A DNA stretch of 64,000 nt from Erysipelotrichaceae bacterium. GTDB taxonomy: Bacteria; Bacillota_I; Bacilli_A; RFN20; CAG-826. Below, piece after piece: positions 52,464 to 63,039 of the stretch (position 1 is the stretch's first letter; every line of letters begins with the position of its first letter). The DNA is taken from positions 1-64,000 of the forward strand of contig SVBE01000005.1 of NCBI GenBank assembly GCA_015059065.1, in the 5' to 3' direction. Below the pieces are notes generated by a model. That model saw only the letters and a list, made by a program, of their open reading frames with translations. It was not told the origin of the DNA and made no database searches. A program made the translations under genes and the position numbers.

Positions 52464-52646
52464 ATGGAGTGGTTTGAATATCTCATCATCGTCGCAGTGG
52501 TCTTATTCGTCGGAAGCGTTACTTTCGTCGCGATTAGAAATAAGATCAAAGGCAAATCTAGCTGTGGCTGTGGTGGTAACTGCTCTGGATGTAATAAATG
52601 CTGCAACGCTAAACAGCATTTAGAAGAATATTTGAAATCAAAGTAA
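52464..52646 (+). CDS. FeoB-associated Cys-rich membrane protein
   Basis: This 60-residue protein has one N-terminal membrane segment and a Cys-rich tail 'CGCGGNCSGCNKCC', matching the small Cys-rich proteins encoded after feoB in Firmicutes. They may replace FeoC as accessory factors; the metal or redox role is unproved. It follows feoB by 15 nt and precedes the terminator. Confidence 0.88.
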   Translation: MEWFEYLIIVAVVLFVGSVTFVAIRNKIKGKSSCGCGGNCSGCNKCCNAKQHLEEYLKSK

Positions 52647-52664
52647 TAGACCCCCATATAACAA

Positions 52665-52696
52665 AAAAGCTAGTTCGTGGTTGGACTAGCTTTTAA
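52665..52696. terminator. Terminator between the feo operon and the convergent membrane gene
   Basis: AAAAGCTAGT and ACTAGCTTTT form a long stem; A-run upstream and T-run downstream allow use from both sides. Confidence 0.8.
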
Positions 52697-52717
52697 TTTT
52701 TACTTTTAAGTAATTAA

Positions 52718-53179
52718 TTATTTTTGTTGAAGTTCGGCTCTATGTTTGAAGCAAGCAACAATGAGTAAGATGTCGATAATTAAACCAACAATACTGATGG
52801 TGATTGTTGCCGCGCTTGATTTGTTGGAGATATCGCTGACAACACTATAGATTCCAGAAATAGCACTGAGGATAGAAACGACAATACAGAAGATGCCCCA
52901 TCTACCTTTAAGTGAGAACATGAATCCGCCGATGATTTTGAAGACGCTAAAGATACTACCGAGTACAAAAGCGAAAATGATAACCCCAATAGCGAGACTA
53001 ACCGCCAAATCGACATCTGCTTGAGGTGTGCCTTGATCAATTGCAGCTTGTCTAGCGGCTGCGATAGAAGCTGGTAAACCAACTGCGAGGACGACGATGC
53101 TCGCGACTAAAACGATTAAAGAAATGATGGTTGCAACTAAGATTATTGTTGACCATACTGATTTTTTGTTTTCTGCCAT
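52718..53179 (-). CDS. Small four-TM membrane protein, function unknown
   Basis: The 153-residue product has four hydrophobic segments and short charged ends, and resembles small DUF-type integral membrane proteins without a recognised function. The ATG is chosen because AAGGAG lies 7 nt upstream on the minus strand and a TATAAT lies about 20 nt before it; the track's TTG start (53233) is upstream of that promoter. It is convergent with the feo operon. Confidence 0.65.
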   Translation of the reverse strand: MAENKKSVWSTIILVATIISLIVLVASIVVLAVGLPASIAAARQAAIDQGTPQADVDLAVSLAIGVIIFAFVLGSIFSVFKIIGGFMFSLKGRWGIFCIVVSILSAISGIYSVVSDISNKSSAATITISIVGLIIDILLIVACFKHRAELQQK

Positions 53180-53263
53180 ATGAAAACTCCTTTCTCTTTC
53201 ATTATACATATAAATAATAAAAACTCCCCACAAAAGTGAGGAGTATGTGCAATTTATAGTTCC

Positions 53264-55744
53264 TTATTGTTTTACAAAGATGGCAACATTGCCTTGTCCG
53301 GAAGCATTGGCTTGGAGAGTGCCGCCATTAACTTGGTAAGTGGAACCGCTATATAAATCCTTATAAGTTCCATTTGGTAAGTTATTAAAGCTGCCTCTTC
53401 CAGAGATGACAACACAGGCGATGGAATCGACCCCATTAGCGGTATATCTTCTAGTGAATCCAATACCGTTACCATTGAAGTTACCATTAGTGTATTGGCC
53501 TCTTCTAAGAGCAATACAAGATAATCTTGCTTGATTGAGTTTTTGTAAATGTTTGGATAAAGTACCATTTAATGCAGAAGCCATTTTACCAGAAGCATTA
53601 GAGTATTTACCGAAGTCAGAGACTTTCACATTACCTTCGATTTCTTCTCCGAAATAGGCTCTACCAGAATCCGCTAAAGCGATATTTGGTCCTTCGTCAA
53701 TCGTTTTACCAGCTTGGAACTGAATCTCACTGCCATAGTAGATACAAGGAATGCCACGGAATGTGAACATAAGGGACATGTTTTCTTTCCAAGCGCTTTC
53801 ACCCATATTGAATCTCACTTTTTGAATTCCGTCTGGGCCGTAGTCGTGGGAATCGACATAGACAACATTATATGTTGAGTCATTGTAATATTGGTCATTA
53901 CCCACTGCAACATTATATGCATTTTGAGCGCTTTCAAAGTTCCAGTGCATTGGGAAGTCGATGACGCTCATGCCACTTGATTTAGAATGATCTGGAGCAT
54001 GATATGAAAGATTATCATTTAGTTTATGGTTATAAATAATTGGTTGAGTGGCAGAAGAAGAATTATCGTTCCAGTTTTTTAAAGTGGATTCTTCGTTAAC
54101 TGCTCTAGTACCCCATGGATAATCTTTGCTTTCTTTCCAAGTATAGAATGGAGCAGAATCAGCTGGGTTATCATGGTTCCAAACCTCTCTTACACGAGTA
54201 CAGACTTCGCCGAACATGAAGAAGTTTGGATTGCCACATTTAGTAGCGATAGCTTTGAAAGCTGGTAAGTAATATTTGTTAAATGAGAGACGTGAAATGT
54301 GCTTCACTGTATCGATACGGAAGGCATCGACACCCATATGAATGAATTTAGCATATGCTTCTACTAAGTAGTTAGCGACAGTTGGGTTTTCGGTGTTGAG
54401 GTCAACACAGTCACCTGCCATTTGGCCAGTTTGTTCAATATATTGTTCATAGGCCATATTCTTTTCGTGGTGATAGATATTCTCTGTATCACCTTCATCG
54501 TTTTTCATCGCATCGATACGCATACCATATGGATTAGATGAAGTATCATAACTATCAGGAAGTTTGCCGTAGTCAGTTCTATTTCTCGTCATCGCCTTCA
54601 TTGTCGTATTGTTTTTGACATCGTAATAGAACATTGGGAATAAGTTCTCTTCACCGAAGTTACCAGTGTGGTTTAAAACGATATCGAGAATGATCTTCAT
54701 ATCGCGTTTATGCGCTTCATTAATCACAGTTTGGAAAGAGACATCTTCTGATTCATAACGTGGGTCAACTTCTTTGAAGTTAATCGCGTGATAGCCGTGG
54801 TAATCAAAGCCAGATGCATTCTTGACGACAGGAGTGATCCAAATCGCAGTAAAGCCTTGGGCTTTGATATAATCCATCTTTTCGATTAAACCCTTGAAGT
54901 CACCTCTCCAGTTTGGATCTGTGGAAGCATCTTGTTTAGCATCCCAACAGTGGGTGTTGTTGCTCTTATCACCATCATAGAATCTCGTAGTAATAGTGAA
55001 ATAGATACTCTCATCACGGAAATCATCACGTTTACCATTATATTTGTTGATGACGGATTTCTTATCCCAGTTTTTAACGACAGGGAGTTCGGAATAATCG
55101 CTCGCGGAGTTTACAGTAGCGTGAACTGGTCTAACAATTTTGCTAGGCTGTTTATAATTCTTACCATCTTTATAGATATTAGTGGCTTTTGGATTCCAAT
55201 CAGTGGAGCCACTTCCTGATGTTTGTTCAGGTTCAGTATCAGTCTTTGTTAATTGACCGTTGACGAGCCAGTAGTGGCCAGCTCCGTTAACGACTAAGTC
55301 ACCAGTTTGTCCTGGGGAATTAAAGATTACATTAAATTCTGTTTTTCCGGCTGGGAAATCAAACATTTTCCAACGGGCATTATGATCAGACAATTTAGTG
55401 CCAGGCCAATTGCCAAGGAATTTCTCAGCACTTGTCTCGCCTTTTCCAGTCCAAGCATAGACATATTCATAATTGGTTGGACAGAAGACTTGAACGTTGG
55501 AAACAGGGCTTAAAACTTCAGGCACGAACGTCTCTACAGCTTTTTGTGGTCCATTATCAATCCAATCCTTGTCCTCATCATAACTGATGTAACTATAATC
55601 ATGAGGGGTGCTTGCTTGACCACTAGGATCGGAGTCTCCTCCTCCGCCTTCACCTTTACTTGTAGGATCAGTGCTAGTTGTTCCACAAGCGGCAAGTGAA
55701 AATAAAAGTAATAATGAAATACTTGAGAGAGTTTTCTTCTTCAT
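53264..55744 (-). CDS. Surface alpha-amylase lipoprotein with CBM26 starch-binding module (GH13)
   Basis: The 826-residue product has a lipoprotein signal ending LAAC and a Gly/Ser tether. Residues 80-168 resemble a CBM26 starch-binding module ('YAWTGKG', 'NWPGTKL', 'FNVIFNSPGQTGDL'). The GH13 barrel shows 'DIVLNHTG', nucleophile Asp in 'GVDAFRIDTVKH', acid Glu in 'FMFGEVCT' and the third Asp in 'YVDSHDYG'. A beta-sandwich C domain ends it. AAGGAG precedes the ATG. Anchored on the outer face, it should degrade starch or maltodextrin. It is monocistronic. Confidence 0.92.
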   Translation of the reverse strand: MKKKTLSSISLLLLFSLAACGTTSTDPTSKGEGGGGDSDPSGQASTPHDYSYISYDEDKDWIDNGPQKAVETFVPEVLSPVSNVQVFCPTNYEYVYAWTGKGETSAEKFLGNWPGTKLSDHNARWKMFDFPAGKTEFNVIFNSPGQTGDLVVNGAGHYWLVNGQLTKTDTEPEQTSGSGSTDWNPKATNIYKDGKNYKQPSKIVRPVHATVNSASDYSELPVVKNWDKKSVINKYNGKRDDFRDESIYFTITTRFYDGDKSNNTHCWDAKQDASTDPNWRGDFKGLIEKMDYIKAQGFTAIWITPVVKNASGFDYHGYHAINFKEVDPRYESEDVSFQTVINEAHKRDMKIILDIVLNHTGNFGEENLFPMFYYDVKNNTTMKAMTRNRTDYGKLPDSYDTSSNPYGMRIDAMKNDEGDTENIYHHEKNMAYEQYIEQTGQMAGDCVDLNTENPTVANYLVEAYAKFIHMGVDAFRIDTVKHISRLSFNKYYLPAFKAIATKCGNPNFFMFGEVCTRVREVWNHDNPADSAPFYTWKESKDYPWGTRAVNEESTLKNWNDNSSSATQPIIYNHKLNDNLSYHAPDHSKSSGMSVIDFPMHWNFESAQNAYNVAVGNDQYYNDSTYNVVYVDSHDYGPDGIQKVRFNMGESAWKENMSLMFTFRGIPCIYYGSEIQFQAGKTIDEGPNIALADSGRAYFGEEIEGNVKVSDFGKYSNASGKMASALNGTLSKHLQKLNQARLSCIALRRGQYTNGNFNGNGIGFTRRYTANGVDSIACVVISGRGSFNNLPNGTYKDLYSGSTYQVNGGTLQANASGQGNVAIFVKQ

Positions 55745-55880
55745 TTTATGTCTCCTTATAATTTCATTTTATTGATAAATATATTTTTTGCAATATGCGT
55801 ACGTACTTAATTTATAGGAAGATGGATATACAAAAATCTATTATTTTCGAAATAAGGTATTAATTTAATTAATTAATGTG

Positions 55881-55886
55881 TATAAT
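55881..55886 (+). promoter_or_regulatory. -10 box of pnp
   Basis: TATAAT lies 40 nt before the pnp ATG, leaving a short AT-rich leader with a GAGG ribosome site. Confidence 0.5.
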
Positions 55887-55925
55887 AACCACGTTATGTT
55901 TTTTAGAAAAAAGAGGAAAAAAGAA

Positions 55926-58118
55926 ATGAAAAAAGTATTCGAACTAGATTTCGAAGGAAAGAAGTTCGTTGTTGAAGCGGGTGAAATTGCTAAACAAGCG
56001 GACGGTGCAGTCCTCGTTAGATTAAACGAAACTGTCGTACTTTCCACAGTGTGTGCCTCAGATCTTCCAAAGGAAGGAGATTTCTTCCCATTAACAGTCG
56101 GCTATGAAGAGAAACAATACGCCGTCGGTAAGATCCCAGGCTCATTTTTACGTAGAGAAGGTAGAGCGGGAGAACACGCTACCTTAACTGCCAGATTGAT
56201 TGATAGACCAATCAGACCAATGTTCTCCGAAGGTTTTAGAAACGAAGTTCAAATCGTCAACACTGTGATGTCTGTTGATACAGACTGCACTCCAGAGATG
56301 ACTGCAATGTTAGGTTCTTCCTTAGCCTTAGGTATCTCCGATATTCCATTTGATGGCCCTATCGCTGGTGTCTATGTCGGAAGAGTTAACGGCAAATTCA
56401 TCATCAACCCAACAGTGGAAGAGGATAAACAATCCGATATTCAACTCGCTGTCGCCGGTACAAAAGAAGCTATCAACATGGTTGAAGCTGGTGCTCAACA
56501 AGTCAGTGAAGAAGATATGCTCGATGCTTTAATGTTTGGTCATGAAGCGATTAAGAAATTATGTGCATGGCAAGAAAAAATCATTAAAGAAATCGGTAAA
56601 CCAAAAAGAGAAATCGAACTCTATAAATGCGACCCTGTCATCGAAAAAGATATCACTGAAAGAGCCAATGCTCGTTTAGTGAAAGCCATCTCTATCTTTG
56701 ATAAATTAGAGAGACAAGATGCTGTCGATGCCATCAAGAACGAAATCATTGAAGATTATGATTCCCGTACTTATGAAAATGAAAAAGAACATCAAAAAGT
56801 TATGCACATGGTCAATGAGACTTTAGAAAACCTCGTTGCTAAAGAAGTGCGTAGACTTATCACTGATGAAAAGATCAGACCAGATGGTCGTAAAGTCGAT
56901 GAGATTCGTCCTTTAGACGCACAAGTTGATTTATTACCACGCACTCATGGTTCTGCGATGTTCACTAGAGGTCAAACTCAAGTCATCTCCGTTACTACTT
57001 TAGGTGCGAAATCCGATGAACAAATCATCGATAACTTAACTGAAGAAGATACTCGCCACTGGATGCATCATTACAATTTCCCACCATATTCTGTTGGTGA
57101 AGTTGGTAGAATGGGTTCCCCAGGAAGAAGAGAAATTGGACATGGTAAATTAGGTGAAAGAGCCTTATCATATGTCATTCCTTCAGTTGAAGAATTCCCA
57201 TATACAATTAGAACTGTCGCGGAAGTCGTGGAATCTAACGGTTCTTCTTCTCAAGCTTCCATCTGTGCTTCCTGTATGTCCCTTATGGCTGCAGGTGTCC
57301 CAATCAAAGCGATGGTGTCCGGCATTGCCATGGGCTTAATCAGCTCTGGACCATTAGATGGCAAGCACCCATATACAATCCTTACTGATATTCAAGGTTT
57401 AGAAGATCACTTCGGTGATATGGACTTCAAAGTCGCTGGTACTGAAAAAGGTATCACAGCCTTACAAATGGATATCAAGATCAAAGGTGTTACTAAAGAA
57501 GTGCTACGCGAAGCTTTAGCCCAAGCTCATGATGCTCGTGCGAAAATTCGTGAAGTGATGAAGCAAGCGATTGCTGAACCAAGACCAGATGTCGGTAAAT
57601 ACGCGCCTAAGATGGATACATTCCACATCGATGTCGATAAGATTAGAGATGTCATCGGTACAGGCGGCAAAGTCATCAACGAAATCATCGCAGAGTGTGA
57701 TGATGTCAAGATTGACATTGAAGATGATGGCCAAGTCACTATCTACCATATGGATAGAGAAACAATCAACAAAGCCAAGAATATGATTCTTGATATCGTG
57801 AAAGAAGCTCAAGTTGGCGAAGAATATACTGGTGAAGTTACCCGTGTTGAAGACTACGGTGCCTTCGTTAAATTATTCGGTAATGTTGAAGGATTGTGTC
57901 ACGTCTCAAGACTCGGTTGGGGATTCGTCTCTAGAGCTCAAGATGTCGTCAAAGTCGGCGATACATTAAGAGTGAGAGTCATCGAAATCGATGATCACGG
58001 TAAAGTCAAAGTCTCCGCGAGAGAATTTATGGAAAAGCCAGCTGATTATGAGGAAAGACCTCAAAGACAAGCTAAACCAGACCGTTCAATCAAGGGACCA
58101 AGAAAGTTTAAAAAATAA
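55926..58118 (+). CDS. pnp: Polyribonucleotide nucleotidyltransferase
   Basis: The 730-residue enzyme has two RNase PH domains with '[10 protein letters not shown]', '[11 protein letters not shown]', '[14 protein letters not shown]' and '[15 protein letters not shown]', then a KH domain ('[15 protein letters not shown]') and an S1 domain ('[16 protein letters not shown]'). It degrades RNA 3' to 5' phosphorolytically and is part of the RNA degradosome. The start at 55926 is chosen because '[14 protein letters not shown]' is the usual N-terminus and GAGG lies upstream. A strong terminator follows. Confidence 0.97.
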   Translation: MKKVFELDFEGKKFVVEAGEIAKQADGAVLVRLNETVVLSTVCASDLPKEGDFFPLTVGYEEKQYAVGKIPGSFLRREGRAGEHATLTARLIDRPIRPMFSEGFRNEVQIVNTVMSVDTDCTPEMTAMLGSSLALGISDIPFDGPIAGVYVGRVNGKFIINPTVEEDKQSDIQLAVAGTKEAINMVEAGAQQVSEEDMLDALMFGHEAIKKLCAWQEKIIKEIGKPKREIELYKCDPVIEKDITERANARLVKAISIFDKLERQDAVDAIKNEIIEDYDSRTYENEKEHQKVMHMVNETLENLVAKEVRRLITDEKIRPDGRKVDEIRPLDAQVDLLPRTHGSAMFTRGQTQVISVTTLGAKSDEQIIDNLTEEDTRHWMHHYNFPPYSVGEVGRMGSPGRREIGHGKLGERALSYVIPSVEEFPYTIRTVAEVVESNGSSSQASICASCMSLMAAGVPIKAMVSGIAMGLISSGPLDGKHPYTILTDIQGLEDHFGDMDFKVAGTEKGITALQMDIKIKGVTKEVLREALAQAHDARAKIREVMKQAIAEPRPDVGKYAPKMDTFHIDVDKIRDVIGTGGKVINEIIAECDDVKIDIEDDGQVTIYHMDRETINKAKNMILDIVKEAQVGEEYTGEVTRVEDYGAFVKLFGNVEGLCHVSRLGWGFVSRAQDVVKVGDTLRVRVIEIDDHGKVKVSAREFMEKPADYEERPQRQAKPDRSIKGPRKFKK

Positions 58119-58131
58119 CAAAACTAATATA

Positions 58132-58164
58132 AAAGGGAAGGAATGATAAAATCCTTCCTTTTTA
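58132..58164 (+). terminator. Terminator of pnp
   Basis: GGGAAGGA and TCCTTCC pair around an A/T-rich loop, followed by T5. Confidence 0.85.
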
Positions 58165-58203
58165 TGTCCAAAAAATATAAAACAGGTGTATAATAGAAAT
58201 GCT

Positions 58204-59646
58204 ATGAAAGACATTATTATTATTGGCGCTGGTGTTACAGGCGCTTTAATCGCTAGAGAGTTATCCAAATATAATCTAGATGTTTTAGTCTTAGAGAAGG
58301 AAAGCGATGTCGGCAATGTTACTTCTTCTGCTAACTCTGCTATCATCCATTCCGGATATGATCCAAAGCCAGGAACATTAAAAGCAAAACTGAACGTGAA
58401 AGGAGCTGCTCTATATCCTGCTTTATGTGATGAACTCGATGTTTCATACTCCATGTGTGGAACCCTAACGATTATTGACGATGAATCGCAGTGGCCTATT
58501 TTTAAAGAACTATTAGAGAGAAGTAAAGAAAATGGAGTGGAAATGCTCTCTTTAAGCAAAGAAGAACTCCTTAAATTAGAGCCAAACATTACTCCAAATG
58601 CTTTAGGTGCCCTTTATGCGAAAAAAGCAGGCATCGTCAACCCATTTGAATTAGTGGTCAATGCGATGGAAAACGCAGTTGATAATGGAGTCACTCTCCA
58701 CATTAACGAAGGTGTTAATGATATTAAAGCAAAAGATAACTATTTTATAGTTAAAACAAATAAAGGCGAATATGAAACCAAAGTGGTGATCAACGCGGCA
58801 GGTTTATATTCTGATAAAATTGCCTCAATGGTTAATGATATCGATTGGCATATCATTCCTCGCAAAGGCGAATATATCTTATTAGATCACCGCACAGCGG
58901 GTTTAGTGCGTAGACCAATCTTCCCTCTTCCTAGTGAAAAGGGCAAGGGCATCTTAGTTGCCCCAACAACTTCTGGCAATTATTATTTAGGTCCTAGCAG
59001 TGAACCTCAAGAAGAAAGAGACGACTATTCTACAGATTCATTAACTTTAGGCAATATTAAGACTAATGCTTCTCGATTAGTACCAAATATTCCATACGGC
59101 GATACCATTAGAGTGTTCGCCGGACTTAGAGCCACTCCCTCAACTCATGATTTCATCATTGGGCCAAATGGAAAATATGATAACTTTATCAATGTGGCAG
59201 GTATTGAATCTCCAGGTTTAGCTTCCTCTCCAGCAATCGCTCAATATGTCGTTCATGATTTTGTGGAGAAAGTCCTTCCTTTAAACAAGAAAGACAATTT
59301 CAATCCACATATTCGTAAGCATATTAAAATCAAATTATTAAACGAAGAAGAAAGAAATAAGCTCGTTAAAGAGAATCCAGATTATGGACGTATTGTCTGT
59401 AACTGTGAACAAGTCTCTTTAGGTGAACTTAAAGATGTTCTTAATAGAAGCGTTCCTCCTCATTCAGTCAAGGGAATGAAGAGAAGAACAAGAGCGGGAT
59501 TTGGTCGTTGCCAAGGCGGTTATTGCTTAGGTACAGTCTCCTTCTTACTCGCGGAGAAATACGGCATTGAACTCACTGAAGTCAATTATGATAACGAGGG
59601 TTCAAATCTCATTATTGAAAAGATAAAGAAGGTTAACAATGATTAA
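58204..59646 (+). CDS. FAD-dependent dehydrogenase with C-terminal [2Fe-2S] BFD domain (GlpA-like)
   Basis: The 480-residue protein opens with the FAD motif 'IIIGAGVTGALIARELS', has 'VINAAGLYSDKIA' and 'GLRATPS' typical of the glycerol-3-phosphate dehydrogenase/LhgO group, and ends in a BFD-like iron-sulfur domain with Cys in 'VCNCEQVS' and 'GFGRCQGGYC'. With the next two genes it forms the GlpA-GlpB-like-DUF1667 set of anaerobes, probably oxidising glycerol-3-phosphate. The track start (58186) lies upstream of the TATAAT (58189-58194); from the chosen ATG the mRNA is near-leaderless. Confidence 0.88.
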   Translation: MKDIIIIGAGVTGALIARELSKYNLDVLVLEKESDVGNVTSSANSAIIHSGYDPKPGTLKAKLNVKGAALYPALCDELDVSYSMCGTLTIIDDESQWPIFKELLERSKENGVEMLSLSKEELLKLEPNITPNALGALYAKKAGIVNPFELVVNAMENAVDNGVTLHINEGVNDIKAKDNYFIVKTNKGEYETKVVINAAGLYSDKIASMVNDIDWHIIPRKGEYILLDHRTAGLVRRPIFPLPSEKGKGILVAPTTSGNYYLGPSSEPQEERDDYSTDSLTLGNIKTNASRLVPNIPYGDTIRVFAGLRATPSTHDFIIGPNGKYDNFINVAGIESPGLASSPAIAQYVVHDFVEKVLPLNKKDNFNPHIRKHIKIKLLNEEERNKLVKENPDYGRIVCNCEQVSLGELKDVLNRSVPPHSVKGMKRRTRAGFGRCQGGYCLGTVSFLLAEKYGIELTEVNYDNEGSNLIIEKIKKVNND

Positions 59647-60880
59647 GAAAGATTTAGTGGTTATCGGTGGAGGAGCGGGCGGCTTAGCGGCTGCTATTTC
59701 CGCGTACGATAATGGTGTTAAAGATATCTTACTCCTTGAAAGAGAAGATCATTTGGGTGGCATCCTTGACCAATGCATCCATAATGGTTTTGGACTTACC
59801 ACATTTAAAGAAGAACTCACTGGTCCAGAATACGCAGATCGTTTCATCAAAGAATTAAAAAAGAGAAACATCGAATACAAATTATTAACGCAAGTCAGCA
59901 AAATAACGAAGAATAAAGAGGTTTTTTACTCAAATAGCGATGAAGGATTCGTCAAAGTTGAAGCAAAAGCCATCATTCTTGCGACTGGCTCATATGAAAG
60001 AACTCCAGGGGCAATTATGGTTCCAGGAGATCGTTGCAGTGGTGTGACTACAGCTGGCACTGCCCAAAAGATTTTAAACACGACCGGTTATCTCGTCGGT
60101 AAAAAAGTGGTGATCTTAGGTAGTGGTGATATCGGCTTAATCATGGCAAGAAGATTAACTCTTGAAGGGGCAAAAGTCATCTGTGTTGCAGAGATTATGC
60201 CTTTCTCAAATGGGTTAAATCGTAACATCGTCCAATGCTTGCAAGATTTCAACATTCCCCTCTATTTATCCACAACTGTTAGTAACGTCATTGGTAAGAA
60301 TAGAGTAGAGAAAGTTGAACTCTCTTCGGTCGATGAAAATTTAAAAGTGATTCCAGGCACAGCTAGAGAGATTGAATGCGACTGTTTAATTCTCTCTGTC
60401 GGTTTATTGCCACAGACAACTTTACTCGAAGAGATGGGTGGAGTGAAATTTGAAAGAAATAGGGGACCGTCGGTTGATAATAACTTCGAATTACAGATTC
60501 CAGGTATTTTCACTTGTGGTAACTGCTTACATGTTCACGACCTCGTTGACTTCGTCTCTCAAGAAGGTTTAGCTGCTGGCAAATCCGCTGCAGAATATAT
60601 CGTCAACAATAAAGAAGAAAAAGATAAACTTCCAGTGACTGCTGGAGGACTTATGGGATATGTTGTTCCTAACTATGTCAATAAGTCTGCTGAAGAATTG
60701 AATTTCAAATTCCGCGTTCGCAAACCAACGGAAAAAGCCTTCTTATATATCACTCAAGGTGATAGATTATTGAAGAAGCAAGTTTTGACCCTTCTTTTAC
60801 CAAGTATCATGGTGGAAGGTAAGGTCAAATTAACGGACTTGACAAATGAGCCAATTGAAATGAGGGTGGATTATGAATAA
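59639..60880 (+). CDS. NAD(P)/FAD-dependent oxidoreductase of the GlpA/DUF1667 cluster
   Basis: The 413-residue protein has two dinucleotide-binding folds: FAD at 'LVVIGGGAGGLAAAISA' and NAD(P) at 'VVILGSGDIGLIMARRL'. 'GTAQKILN' and 'GIFTCGNCLHVHDLVDFVS' are further conserved stretches of this cluster's reductase. It overlaps both neighbours by 8 nt, so the three genes are tightly coupled. It probably passes electrons between the GlpA-like subunit and NAD(P) or ferredoxin. Confidence 0.88.
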   Translation: MIKKDLVVIGGGAGGLAAAISAYDNGVKDILLLEREDHLGGILDQCIHNGFGLTTFKEELTGPEYADRFIKELKKRNIEYKLLTQVSKITKNKEVFYSNSDEGFVKVEAKAIILATGSYERTPGAIMVPGDRCSGVTTAGTAQKILNTTGYLVGKKVVILGSGDIGLIMARRLTLEGAKVICVAEIMPFSNGLNRNIVQCLQDFNIPLYLSTTVSNVIGKNRVEKVELSSVDENLKVIPGTAREIECDCLILSVGLLPQTTLLEEMGGVKFERNRGPSVDNNFELQIPGIFTCGNCLHVHDLVDFVSQEGLAAGKSAAEYIVNNKEEKDKLPVTAGGLMGYVVPNYVNKSAEELNFKFRVRKPTEKAFLYITQGDRLLKKQVLTLLLPSIMVEGKVKLTDLTNEPIEMRVDYE

Positions 60881-61217
60881 AGAATTTACATGCATCGTTT
60901 GCCCACGTGGTTGCCATATCACTGTTGATGAACAAAATAATGTTTCTGGAAACTTTTGTCCTAGGGGCAAGAATTATGTCCTTAAAGAGATGAGCGCTCC
61001 AGAGAGAACTTTAACTTCTTCTATTAGAATTACTAATAGAAAAAACTGTGTTGTTTCCGTGAAAACTTCTAAACCAATTCCAAAAGGAAAGATTTTTGAG
61101 ATGATGGAAGTGGTCAACTCTTTACATGCGGAAGCTCCAGTCCATGTCGGTGATGTTGTCCTTCATAATCCGTTAGGGATTGATACGGACATCGTCATTA
61201 CAAAAAACATTCTTTAA
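60873..61217 (+). CDS. DUF1667 protein of the glycerol-3-phosphate dehydrogenase cluster
   Basis: The 114-residue product has 'FTCIVCPRGCHITV' near the start and 'GNFCPRGKNYVLKEM', the Cys pattern of DUF1667, suggesting an iron-sulfur or metal site. DUF1667 genes are nearly always third after a GlpA-like and a reductase gene, as here. Exact role is unknown. Confidence 0.9.
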   Translation: MNKEFTCIVCPRGCHITVDEQNNVSGNFCPRGKNYVLKEMSAPERTLTSSIRITNRKNCVVSVKTSKPIPKGKIFEMMEVVNSLHAEAPVHVGDVVLHNPLGIDTDIVITKNIL

Positions 61218-61279
61218 TGTTTGTTATTTAAAAAACACTATTTTATTGATATACTATTCATATTCTAAGGAACATAGTA

Positions 61280-62977
61280 ATGTCTGATCAAATCAAAATC
61301 GTTGCTTTAGGCGGTCTTGATGAATCTGGTAAAGACTGTTATGTCGTGGAAATCAATAATGACATCTTTGTCTTAGAAGCTGGATCATCTGTCCCAAACA
61401 AAACCATCCCTGGTGTTGATTTCATGCTCCCAAATTTCGATTATCTAATCGCAAATAAGGAGAGAATCGCCGGGTATTTTATGACGCACGGTCACGATGA
61501 GAACATGGGCTGTTTGCAGTATGTCTATAAAGATGCACCCGCACCAGTATACTGCACAAATGCAACCCGCATTATTATGGAGAGCGAAGCAAAACGTCTT
61601 GGCTTAAAGCCAAATTTCAATTACCGCATCATCAATTTAAAAGATAATATCTTCCAAGTTGCGGGTAGAGAAGTGAGGGTTTTCCAAACTGTTCATAACG
61701 CTGCTTATTCCTATGGATTAGCAATTTATACTGATAGAGGATATATCGTTTATACAGGTGATTTCATGATCGATTTCACAACTGAAGACGAAGGATATTA
61801 TTTTGATTTAGATACGATTGAGGAATTATCACATGAGAACACCCTTCTTTTGATGAGCGTTTCTAAAGCCGCTAATAAGAGTGGATACTGTGCTCCTAAA
61901 CATATGGTTTACGATAGGTTATACCGCAAATTTAAAGATGGGCATAAGCGTATTTTCATCGCTTGTTTCTGGCAGAATTTCTATCGTATCAATGAGATTT
62001 GTAAATTAGCAAAAGACACTCATAAAAAGATATATTTCTATAATGATTACACTAAAAGTGTAATGGAAGAACTGATGCAGGCAGATAAATCCATCTGCTT
62101 GACGAGAAATGATATTCTCGATAATCAAGATATTTTAAGAGTGAGAGGAGAAGATGTTGTCATCTTAATTCTCGGTAGAGGGGAAAAACTTTATAAAGAG
62201 TTCCAAAAACTCGTTTATCGTACTAACGATGATAAGCGTATCGTCCTTGGTGAAAACGATATCTTTATCAATGTGGCTTTACCAACCCCACCTTTAGAAG
62301 TTTTAGCGACGAGATCAATGGATGCTTTATATCGCGTGAACTGTGAAGTGGTTTGGATTAAATCCAAAGAGCTCACCTCAATGCATGCACGTCAAGACGA
62401 CCTCAAATTCTTTATTTCAAGATTAAGACCTCATTATTATCTTCCGGTAAGAGGTAATTATGTCAATTTAGTCGCTAATGCGATACTCGCTTTAGATATG
62501 AATTCTGGACTATCGCATAACAATATCTTTATTTTAGATAATGGTATGCAGCTTGTCTTTGATGATAAACCACGTCCTCATGTGGTCACTAACGATGAAA
62601 ACGGTATTAACATTTCTCCTGTTTTAGTCGATGGTATGGGCATTTCAAAAATTGCAGATAAAGTGATTGAAGAACGCCAAAAACTTGGCGTTGATGGAGT
62701 GGTGATCGTGGCTGCGACAGTCTCAAGAGCGAGTCGTTCTATCGTCTCTGGACCTGACTGTCAAATGCGTGGATTTGTCTATTCTAAAGAAGCAGAGCCA
62801 ATCTTAAAAGCCATCAATCAAATCTTCACTGAAGAAGTCAAATTAGCATTGATGAGCGATACGATTAACTTCGATCCAGCAATGACGAATATCAAAGATC
62901 GCTGTAAAAAATTCTTCCGTCGTGAAAACGGACGAGACCCATTAGTGATTCCGATTATCATCCCGGTGAACAATTAA
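61280..62977 (+). CDS. rnjB: Ribonuclease J family protein (J2-like), metal ligands altered
   Basis: The 565-residue protein follows the RNase J layout: metallo-beta-lactamase domain, beta-CASP domain and C-terminal domain. The canonical HxHxDH is 'HGHDEN' (residues 70-75), so the Asp is Glu and the last His is Asn. 'VHNAAYS' and 'YTGDF' keep their His and Asp, but the late 'PVHGEY'-type motif reads 'PVRGNY', losing another His. J2-type paralogues also have a weakened site and work as partners of J1. The position between pnp and ftsK mirrors rnjB-(tepA)-spoIIIE in Bacillus. I therefore call it J2-like; catalytic competence is doubtful. Confidence 0.8.
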   Translation: MSDQIKIVALGGLDESGKDCYVVEINNDIFVLEAGSSVPNKTIPGVDFMLPNFDYLIANKERIAGYFMTHGHDENMGCLQYVYKDAPAPVYCTNATRIIMESEAKRLGLKPNFNYRIINLKDNIFQVAGREVRVFQTVHNAAYSYGLAIYTDRGYIVYTGDFMIDFTTEDEGYYFDLDTIEELSHENTLLLMSVSKAANKSGYCAPKHMVYDRLYRKFKDGHKRIFIACFWQNFYRINEICKLAKDTHKKIYFYNDYTKSVMEELMQADKSICLTRNDILDNQDILRVRGEDVVILILGRGEKLYKEFQKLVYRTNDDKRIVLGENDIFINVALPTPPLEVLATRSMDALYRVNCEVVWIKSKELTSMHARQDDLKFFISRLRPHYYLPVRGNYVNLVANAILALDMNSGLSHNNIFILDNGMQLVFDDKPRPHVVTNDENGINISPVLVDGMGISKIADKVIEERQKLGVDGVVIVAATVSRASRSIVSGPDCQMRGFVYSKEAEPILKAINQIFTEEVKLALMSDTINFDPAMTNIKDRCKKFFRRENGRDPLVIPIIIPVNN

Positions 62978-62982
62978 GAATA

Positions 62983-63005
62983 CAAAGCACTTCGGTGCTT
63001 TTTTC
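62983..63005 (+). terminator. UUCG-capped terminator after the RNase J gene
   Basis: AAAGCAC-TTCG-GTGCTTT followed by a T-rich run, like the terminator at 38841. Confidence 0.85.
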
Positions 63006-63039
63006 TTATAATTTGTTAGACTATATAAATAACTATATG

